The position numbers and the translations under genes are program-made. From Candidatus Eiseniibacteriota bacterium (GTDB lineage Bacteria > Joyebacterota > Joyebacteria > Joyebacterales > Joyebacteraceae), in NCBI GenBank assembly GCA_030609605.1, contig JAUWBY010000053.1, forward strand, positions 1-11,382: a stretch of DNA of 11,382 nt, given 5' to 3'. Below, in pieces: positions 5,873-11,382 of the stretch. Position 1 is the first letter of the stretch. Every line of letters begins with the position of its first letter. A model generated the notes under the pieces. The model saw only the letters and a program-made list of their open reading frames with translations. It had not been told where the DNA came from and made no database searches.

Positions 5873-8295
5873 GGAAGCCGACCGAAATGCGAGGCCGTGG
5901 AGTGGCTCTGGATCATCATGTCACACGGAGTAATCTTGGCGCGGCAGTGCCGGCGGCTATGCTTGCGCTCCTTCTCATGTGCGTGGCGCTCTCATCATGC
6001 GATTCCGGAGGCGGGGGTTTGCTGGATGACAGCGACAGTCTCCCGTACAGGTTTGTGGAGTACTCGCCACGGGTGCCCAATCTGAGAGCAAGCTGGCTCG
6101 TTGACCTGGATGGCGACGGTGCGCACGAACTCATTACGCTCAACAGATCCGCGAACGGCGAATACTACTACTGGGGAGTGAGGAAAATCACGCGGGACAG
6201 TCAGAATATCATGAACCAGCAGAACTCATGGGTGCCGATCCGTCAAGGAGGCTTGCTGGACCTGACGGGTGACGGCGTCCCCCAGCTACTGCTGTCGCGT
6301 CAGAAGGAAGACAAGGTTCTTCTGGAAGTGTGGGCGGCGGCTGTTGATGAGAGGAGCGCATCAGGAGATTCGCTCTTCGCCTTGTCTCTCGACATCGCCC
6401 CTTACCGCAGGCCCAGCGGTGTTTGGGATGGGGGGATCGGGGCGCCTCGGGCTTTTGACACCGACGGCGATGGTGTGGCAGAGTCGGTCGTCTTCACGGT
6501 GGGAGCCGGGTTGTGCAAGTATCCGCGGGGTGTGGGGTTCGGCGATATCGCGGCCGACGAGATCGACTGGTTCGTGCCGTTCGCGGGAAGCCCGCAGGAG
6601 CAAGTGGCATTCGGAGATCTGGACGGCGATGGTATCGATGACATGGTTCTCGGCCTGAGTTCTCCATGCAATATGGCAATCGTGGACGATATGGTTGACA
6701 CATGCTCGTACGTGGCGGCCATTGATATGCGAGGATCTGTTCTCTGGCGCCACAAGACGGCAGGGCCATTCACATTCTGCTTCGCGGAGTGCGCCGATCT
6801 GGATGGCGACGGCGTGATCGAAGTCGTGCACTGGGTTGGGACGAAGTCTTCAGGCGCGCCCGACTCTCTGTCCTTTTCGATCCGGAGTGGTTCGAGTGGA
6901 GAATTGCTGGCGCGCTGGGCGAACGGAAGCAGTGTCAATGGTGTCACAATTGCTGATGTCGATGGCGAAGCAGTCCTGTTCGTGGCGAGCGCCGACGGCT
7001 TCCTGAGGAGCTTCAGCTTCAACGGCTCAGCGCTCGAGGGAGTTGGAGAAGTCGATGTGGGAGCGTCTCTCGGTAATGTTGCCGTTATTGAAATGGATCC
7101 CATGGATTGCCCCGTGCTGATCGCCGTTGCCGATAACGGAAGCGTATTCGCATTCGATCTTGGGCTGCGCCCCCTCGCTGCAGATCCCGGCTATCTGGGG
7201 TACAACGGGAGCTGCCCGGCAGAAGCAATCGTCTACGCGAACGGGACACGCGGCGTCATGGTGCGCGAATATGAGTCAGCTCTCCTCCTCGCGCTAGAGA
7301 AAGCTCCCGTGGCCATCTGGTCCTTCATTGTCCTTGGTCTTGCACTGGCTGTCGGTGGCAGCGCATGCGTCCCGCGTGTCCGCAGGCAATCGATCGCATC
7401 GCTCCGTCGCTGGCTCATCCCGCGGGCTGATCGTGAGCGATCGCTCGACGGACTGCTGGATGAACTCAAGACGGCCGGTCATGGGAAGCTCGCGGCGACG
7501 CGGACGCTCAGAAGACTCCGCGAACAGCTCGCCATGCTCTCGGGCATCGACTACGCTCCTCCGCAAGCCTTCGTTGAACGATACCGTGAGGCCGTGGACA
7601 ACGTTGCCGGGATTGGACTCCCCCGCATTGTCTCGATCTTCCGTGAAGCCGCACGCATTGGAGTGGCGTCCAAGGTCGTGGCAGCCCTGGGCCGTGACGT
7701 GACATCGTGCCGGCGGATGATCCGCAACCTTCCCAGCGGACTTCCCAACATGAAACATTCAGCATCGCTTCAGATGCTTCTAGATGAAATAATGGGGGCT
7801 CTCGACGTCAATCTGAATGCGCTCAAGCTCGCGTGCAGATTGGAAGTGTCGTCTTCGGTGATCGGCGAGATCCGGAGAGCGGCCGGTGTCCTAAGAGTGG
7901 ATCTCAACGAGCACGGGATCGATCTCCTCGTGCCGGTGACATCGACGGTTGAGGGAGTGCGTGTCTTCGTGACCAGGAGCGAGTTGAGTTTCGTGATCGA
8001 GAATCTGCTCGCGAACGCTATTGCGGCCGTGGAGGGAGCCGAGATCCGGCGCATTGAGGTCTTGGCCGTGGGGGAGGGTAGCCAGGTAGTTGTCCTCGTC
8101 GTCGATTCGGGGAGAGGGATCCCGCCCGATCTCCAGGAGCGCATCTTCGAAGAAGGATTCTCAGAGCGAGAGGGAGGTGGGCACGGACTTGCGGCATCAA
8201 GGGAGATGCTGGTGAAGCGAGGAGGATCGCTTCGGGTGTCGAAATCGAGGCCTGGAGAGGGGACGACGTTTGAGCTGAGGCTGGATGTGTGCTAG
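5869..8295 (+). CDS. FG-GAP propeller lipoprotein sensor kinase (second paralogue)
   Basis: An 808-aa paralogue of the preceding protein, with the same order of parts. The ATG at 5869 overlaps the upstream TGA (ATGA) and follows GAGGGTGA, indicating coupling; a GTG at 5851 is in frame but less likely. A lipobox (LSSC, Cys44) is followed by Asp45, the residue that keeps lipoproteins in the inner membrane in E. coli. Calcium-loop motifs begin at Asp79, 131, 197, 250 and 310. Their spacing (52, 66, 53, 60) almost equals that of the first paralogue (51, 67, 53, 60). A single transmembrane helix spans about 481-501. The cytoplasmic half repeats the GHGKL segment (His538). Its HATPase_c domain has ENLLANAIAA (711-720), DSGRG (746-750) and GGGHGLAASRE (769-779). 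Ectodomains have diverged more than the juxtamembrane segment, suggesting different ligands or a heteromeric receptor. No canonical H-box is seen, so phosphotransfer is inferred. Confidence 0.85.
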   Translation: MRKPTEMRGRGVALDHHVTRSNLGAAVPAAMLALLLMCVALSSCDSGGGGLLDDSDSLPYRFVEYSPRVPNLRASWLVDLDGDGAHELITLNRSANGEYYYWGVRKITRDSQNIMNQQNSWVPIRQGGLLDLTGDGVPQLLLSRQKEDKVLLEVWAAAVDERSASGDSLFALSLDIAPYRRPSGVWDGGIGAPRAFDTDGDGVAESVVFTVGAGLCKYPRGVGFGDIAADEIDWFVPFAGSPQEQVAFGDLDGDGIDDMVLGLSSPCNMAIVDDMVDTCSYVAAIDMRGSVLWRHKTAGPFTFCFAECADLDGDGVIEVVHWVGTKSSGAPDSLSFSIRSGSSGELLARWANGSSVNGVTIADVDGEAVLFVASADGFLRSFSFNGSALEGVGEVDVGASLGNVAVIEMDPMDCPVLIAVADNGSVFAFDLGLRPLAADPGYLGYNGSCPAEAIVYANGTRGVMVREYESALLLALEKAPVAIWSFIVLGLALAVGGSACVPRVRRQSIASLRRWLIPRADRERSLDGLLDELKTAGHGKLAATRTLRRLREQLAMLSGIDYAPPQAFVERYREAVDNVAGIGLPRIVSIFREAARIGVASKVVAALGRDVTSCRRMIRNLPSGLPNMKHSASLQMLLDEIMGALDVNLNALKLACRLEVSSSVIGEIRRAAGVLRVDLNEHGIDLLVPVTSTVEGVRVFVTRSELSFVIENLLANAIAAVEGAEIRRIEVLAVGEGSQVVVLVVDSGRGIPPDLQERIFEEGFSEREGGGHGLAASREMLVKRGGSLRVSKSRPGEGTTFELRLDVC

Positions 8296-8370
8296 ACAGA
8301 TTGGTGCGGCAGAGGCGTATGATCTGAGTCGGCTGAGCTGTGGAGTCTCTGAGACACGACGGAGGAGAAC

Positions 8371-9765
8371 GTGGGAGCAGACTTGACGAAGGACGATAGA
8401 CCCAGGGTCCTCATGGTGGATGACGAGACGAATTTCGCTGAGGACATAGCCGCCCTCGTCTCGGAACATCTCAACTGCACGGTAGTCGGTGATCCAAACT
8501 CCGGGATGAGGGCAGTGAAGGAGAGGTCGTACGATCTCGTTCTCCTCGACATTGATCTTCAGAGCGATATGAGCGGTATCGATCTGCTGGAGAAGATCAA
8601 AGAGCAGGATCCCGGTCTTCCCGTTGTCATGCTTACGAAGCTGACGGAGATGTCTCACGTCGTCGAGAGCATACGCAGCGGCGCCTTCTACTATGTCACA
8701 AAGGGGACAGGTCCTTCCGTCCACGAGATAGTCCATGTTGCCAAGCTTGCCATCGAGGATGCCCGGAACCGCCGCGCTGTGGAGCTGATCGATGCGGAGA
8801 TAGACGATGCTCTCGATGCCATAGTCGGGGAGAGCCCGGCCATCCGGAAGCTCAAGCGAGAGATCGAGCGTGTCGCACCGATGGACGTGGCCGTCTTTAT
8901 CTCCGGGGAGTCCGGGACCGGCAAGGAGCTTGTTGCCAAGGCCATCCACGCGCTGAGCTCCAAAGAGAGGCGCGGCAGATTCGTGGCTGTGAACTGCGCC
9001 GGAATCACAGCGACCATAGCGGAGAGCACGCTCTTCGGCCACGAACCCGGAGCGTTTACGGACGCGAAGCGGCAGAGAATCGGGAAGATGGAGTACGCGA
9101 AGGGTGGGACTCTCTTTCTTGATGAGGTAGTCGACATGCCGGCCGATGTCCAGCCGAAGCTGTTGCGGACAGTGCAGGACCACCGATTTGAGAGGATGGG
9201 GGGGAACCAGGCACACGTTTTTGACGGGCGCATTGTGTCCGCGACAAATCAGGATATCGAGAGACGCATCGCGGAGGGGCTATTCCGCGAGGAGCTCTAC
9301 TTCCGCCTGAACCAGTACCCGATCCACGTTCCGCCTTTGCGAGACCGGAAGGAGGACATCCCGCTAATCGCATGCCACCTCGTCCGGAAGCAGGGGAAAA
9401 AGATGGGTCGAGGCGGGCTTGGCATATCGCAGGGTGCGCTCGAGACGCTGGCCGAGCGCGATTGGAAGCGGAACAATGTTCGTGAACTCCTGAATGCAAT
9501 AATAGGCGCCATCATCAGGTGTGACAGCGATACGATACAGGCGCAGCATATCAACAGTGAGCCTTTCCAGTTCCCGGAGCATCCACCCACCTACGAGGCC
9601 GCCAGCAGAGACGCTCGCGAGCGGTTCCAGCGAGCCTATTTCTCCCACCTCTTGCGGATGACCGGTGGCAACGTCAAAGCCGCAGCGGACCTCGCGGAAA
9701 TCCAAGGTCCGGCCTTCCACCGCCATCTCAGAAATCTCGGAATAGACGCCGGCGACTTCCGGTAG
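8371..9765 (+). CDS. NtrC-family sigma-54-dependent response regulator with GAFTDA variant
   Basis: A 464-aa cytoplasmic transcription activator. The receiver domain (about 11-125) has the acidic pair Asp17-Asp18, phosphoacceptor Asp60, Thr89 and Lys111. The AAA+ domain (about 150-385) has Walker A GESGTGKE (179-186), Walker B GGTLFLDE (245-252), SATNQD (290-295) and FREELYFRLN. A Fis-type helix-turn-helix lies at about 422-456. The loop that contacts sigma-54 reads GAFTDA (227-232) instead of GAFTGA, and the sensor II segment reads RNNVREL instead of PGNVREL. The GTG start at 8371 follows GGAGGA with good spacing, 75 bp after the second kinase gene. It is the natural partner of the two upstream kinases and the only receiver protein in the window. 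A sigma-54 role is inferred from the fold; direct targets are not visible here. Confidence 0.95.
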   Translation: MGADLTKDDRPRVLMVDDETNFAEDIAALVSEHLNCTVVGDPNSGMRAVKERSYDLVLLDIDLQSDMSGIDLLEKIKEQDPGLPVVMLTKLTEMSHVVESIRSGAFYYVTKGTGPSVHEIVHVAKLAIEDARNRRAVELIDAEIDDALDAIVGESPAIRKLKREIERVAPMDVAVFISGESGTGKELVAKAIHALSSKERRGRFVAVNCAGITATIAESTLFGHEPGAFTDAKRQRIGKMEYAKGGTLFLDEVVDMPADVQPKLLRTVQDHRFERMGGNQAHVFDGRIVSATNQDIERRIAEGLFREELYFRLNQYPIHVPPLRDRKEDIPLIACHLVRKQGKKMGRGGLGISQGALETLAERDWKRNNVRELLNAIIGAIIRCDSDTIQAQHINSEPFQFPEHPPTYEAASRDARERFQRAYFSHLLRMTGGNVKAAADLAEIQGPAFHRHLRNLGIDAGDFR

Positions 9766-9788
9766 AGGTCTCGGTCCAATGGACGAGC

Positions 9789-9817
9789 TTGCTATATGGT
9801 GCAATCCGTGCTAGAAT
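9789..9817 (+). promoter_or_regulatory. Sigma-70-type promoter of the subtilase gene, with extended -10
   Basis: TTGCTA (9789-9794) and TAGAAT (9812-9817) are separated by 17 nt, with TG at 9809-9810 giving an extended -10 (TGCTAGAAT). The predicted start is near 9824, leaving a leader of about 47 nt with GGAGGT before the ATG at 9871. This suggests the protease can be transcribed independently of the sensor operon. The match is seen; activity is inferred. Confidence 0.55.
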
Positions 9818-9851
9818 GGTAACTAACGTAATATGCACGAGTTAGACCATT
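9815..9851. promoter_or_regulatory. Imperfect inverted repeat across the subtilase -10/+1 region
   Basis: AATGGT (9815-9820) plus CTAAC (9823-9827) pair with GTTAG (9841-9845) plus ACCATT (9846-9851). This gives eleven pairs with a 2-nt bulge and a 13-nt central spacer. The left arm overlaps the -10 and the expected start site, so the dyad fits an operator for a dimeric regulator. It could instead be a hairpin in transcripts reading through from the response regulator gene. No T run follows, so it is a poor intrinsic terminator. Confidence 0.4.
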
Positions 9852-9870
9852 TCATGGCACGGAGGTCGTC

Positions 9871-11382
9871 ATGCGGGCACAAACACCCCGAGTCGTCGCG
9901 GTCCTCTCGGTGGTAGCGATTCTTCTCTCAGCCACATCACTGATAGCCAGGACGAGTCTCTCTGTCGAGAGTCCCGTTGGTAGCGCGAAGCTGTGGGTCT
10001 TCTTCACCGACAAGGCGCTCTCTCGAGGGAGCTTGGAGGCGGCCATAGCTGACTTCGAGGCAGCGCTCACCGAGAGGGCACTCGAGCGACGGGCCAAGGT
10101 AGGGATGGAGGTCAACATCAACGACCTGCCGGTGGCCGCGGAGTATGTTGACGCGGTCGCGGCAACGGGGGTCGAGATCGTGGCGCGGAGCCGCTGGCTC
10201 AATGCTGTTTCGGTCAGAGCGGATCTCAACGAAGCGGAAGCGATCGCGGCTCTCCCGTTCGTCCGTGAGGTCCGGCCGGTGGCGAAGGGAACGAAGCCCA
10301 TACCCGTCATTGTCCCGGCCACGGACGAGATACGTGAGCAGCACGGGATGCGCACGTTCGACTACGGAGATTCATACTGTCAGAACGACCAGGTCCAGAT
10401 CATAGATCTCCACGACGATGGATTCGACGGTTCGGGCGTCATCATCGCGATGCTGGATACGGGTTTCGATACCGACCACCAAGCCTACCGTCATCTCGAC
10501 ATCATCGGTGAACGCGACTTCATCAACGATGATGCCGTCACATCCAATCAGCCGGGCGATCCCAGCGGGCAGGACTCTCATGGGACAGCGACTCTGTCGA
10601 ACGTCGGCGGCATGTACGCCGGAGAGATCTGCGGAGGCTCGTACAACGCGGGTTTCATCCTCTGCAAGACCGAGATGGTTGATGAGGAAATCCAAGCGGA
10701 GGAAGACTACTGGGTAGAGGCGGTCGAATACGCGGACAGCCTCGGAGCGGATGTCGTCTCGAGCTCGCTCGGCTATCTCGACTGGTACACGTATGCCGAC
10801 ATGGATGGAAACACCTGCACGACGACGGTTGCCGCTGACATGGCCGCGGCGCGCGGAATCGTCGTCGTGAACTCGATGGGAAATGAGGGTAGTAATCCCT
10901 GGTTGTACATGATCGCCCCGGCAGACGGTGATAGCGTGCTGAGTGTCGGCGCCGTCGACTGCGACAACTACCGCGTCTGGTTCAGCTCCGTGGGTCCGAC
11001 GTACGATGGGCGGATCAAGCCGGATGTGATGGCGCTCGGTCTTTACGCGTACGTTGCCACAACAGAGGATACCTCCAGTTACGGGTTCTCGAGCGGGACA
11101 TCGTTTTCCTGCCCGATCACTGCCGGCGCCGTCGGCCTGCTCATACAAGGACATCCCGAGTGGGCGCCCCAGGACGTGATCGACGCCATTCATTCCACGG
11201 CCACCGAGAGCGCATCACCGGATACGCTGATGGGTTGGGGAATCCTCCAGGTCTCCGACGCGATGTACTCCGAGCCGCTCGATGTGCCTGATGACGACAT
11301 CATAGGTGGAACGAGCCTTGTCTGGAGTGCGCCGAACCCATTCTCGCCGGGAACGGTCCTGACGTACCATGTGCCGTCGACC
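9871..11382 (+). CDS. Secreted S8 subtilisin-like serine protease with C-terminal sorting-type domain (3' end missing)
   Basis: The frame stays open for 504 codons to the window end, so the stop is missing. ATG at 9871 follows GGAGGT. A signal peptide occupies about residues 1-26 (hydrophobic VVAVLSVVAILLSA). A propeptide of about 100 residues includes RALERRAKVG, SRWLNAVSV and ALPFVREVRPV, as seen in surface subtilases of the Bacteroidetes and related phyla. The peptidase domain has Asp196 (AMLDTGFD), His237 (DSHGTATLS), oxyanion Asn338 (NSMGNEGSNP) and Ser411 (SSGTSFSCPITAG), so it is probably active. The final residues (APNPFSPGTVLTYHVP) are the start of a FlgD-like or T9SS-type C-terminal module, suggesting cell-surface delivery or secretion across the outer membrane. 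It lies 105 bp after the response regulator and has its own promoter. A link to the sensor operon rests only on position. Confidence 0.93.
   Translation, partial: MRAQTPRVVAVLSVVAILLSATSLIARTSLSVESPVGSAKLWVFFTDKALSRGSLEAAIADFEAALTERALERRAKVGMEVNINDLPVAAEYVDAVAATGVEIVARSRWLNAVSVRADLNEAEAIAALPFVREVRPVAKGTKPIPVIVPATDEIREQHGMRTFDYGDSYCQNDQVQIIDLHDDGFDGSGVIIAMLDTGFDTDHQAYRHLDIIGERDFINDDAVTSNQPGDPSGQDSHGTATLSNVGGMYAGEICGGSYNAGFILCKTEMVDEEIQAEEDYWVEAVEYADSLGADVVSSSLGYLDWYTYADMDGNTCTTTVAADMAAARGIVVVNSMGNEGSNPWLYMIAPADGDSVLSVGAVDCDNYRVWFSSVGPTYDGRIKPDVMALGLYAYVATTEDTSSYGFSSGTSFSCPITAGAVGLLIQGHPEWAPQDVIDAIHSTATESASPDTLMGWGILQVSDAMYSEPLDVPDDDIIGGTSLVWSAPNPFSPGTVLTYHVPST

Noticed and set aside
3464..8295. 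Integrin-like or ASH/PQQ adhesin without signalling role
   Set aside because: Both proteins continue past a transmembrane helix into N, G1 and G2 boxes of HATPase_c and are followed by a response regulator.
8309..8326. Possible sigma-54 site (GG-N10-GC) before the response regulator
   Set aside because: GG-N10-GC is present in TTGGTGCGGCAGAGGC, but the -12 side (AGGC) is far from TTGC and the -24 side has TGGTGC rather than TGGCAC; a chance match is likely in GC-rich DNA.
8345..8355. Odd palindrome GTCTCTGAGAC before the response regulator start
   Set aside because: Only five pairs around one base; too short to separate from chance.
8197..9216. 339-codon open frame on the minus strand opposite the response regulator
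   Set aside because: It is wholly antisense to a clear receiver/AAA+ gene, has no recognisable motif or ribosome site, and long antisense frames are expected opposite GC-rich genes.
9854..9870. Possible sigma-54 -24/-12 site at TGGCAC before the subtilase
   Set aside because: TGGCAC at 9855-9860 lacks a GC ten bases after the GG, and the segment overlaps the ribosome binding site of the subtilase.

Overview
The window looks like part of a GC-rich bacterial chromosome. The best taxonomic hint is the 3' gene: a secreted subtilase whose last visible residues (APNPFSPGTVLTYHVP) look like the start of a FlgD-like/T9SS-type C-terminal sorting domain. Such domains are typical of the Fibrobacteres-Chlorobi-Bacteroidetes superphylum and of uncultured relatives such as Eisenbacteria, Krumholzibacteriota or Latescibacterota. 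I cannot be more precise from the sequence alone. All genes are on the + strand and tightly packed.

Region 1 (1-3246) is a metabolic operon. It holds the 3' part of an isocitrate/isopropylmalate dehydrogenase family gene, then the large and small subunits of a 3-isopropylmalate dehydratase/homoaconitase-type [4Fe-4S] hydro-lyase, then a small HD-domain phosphohydrolase. The dehydrogenase keeps most residues that bind the NADP 2'-phosphate in E. coli isocitrate dehydrogenase. The pair may therefore run citrate to 2-oxoglutarate with a two-subunit aconitase, although leucine or homocitrate chemistry cannot be excluded. The small-subunit start lies in an imperfect 24-bp tandem duplication that copies its ribosome binding site and TTG start.

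Region 2 (3247-3463) is a 217-bp intergenic segment with three spaced 13-bp direct repeats, a 13-bp-stem hairpin, a cluster of further hairpins, and a near-consensus sigma-70 promoter with an extended -10. That promoter would start transcription 0-3 nt before the next ATG, implying a leaderless mRNA.

Region 3 (3464-9765) is a signalling operon and the most unusual part of the window. Two tandem paralogues (about 802 and 808 aa) each combine a lipoprotein signal peptide, an extracytoplasmic FG-GAP/VCBS-like propeller with five DxDGDG-type calcium-loop motifs at nearly identical spacing, one transmembrane helix, and a cytoplasmic kinase half ending in a clear HATPase_c domain. Neither has a canonical H-box. 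A strongly conserved GHGKL segment holds the only shared cytoplasmic histidine outside the ATPase G2 box. They are followed by one NtrC-family sigma-54 response regulator carrying GAFTDA instead of GAFTGA.

Region 4 (9766-11382) holds a second extended -10 promoter, overlapped by an imperfect inverted repeat, and the S8 subtilase, which runs off the window end. A working hypothesis is that the two surface sensors feed one activator. Control of the adjacent protease by it is possible but not supported by any visible sigma-54 promoter.
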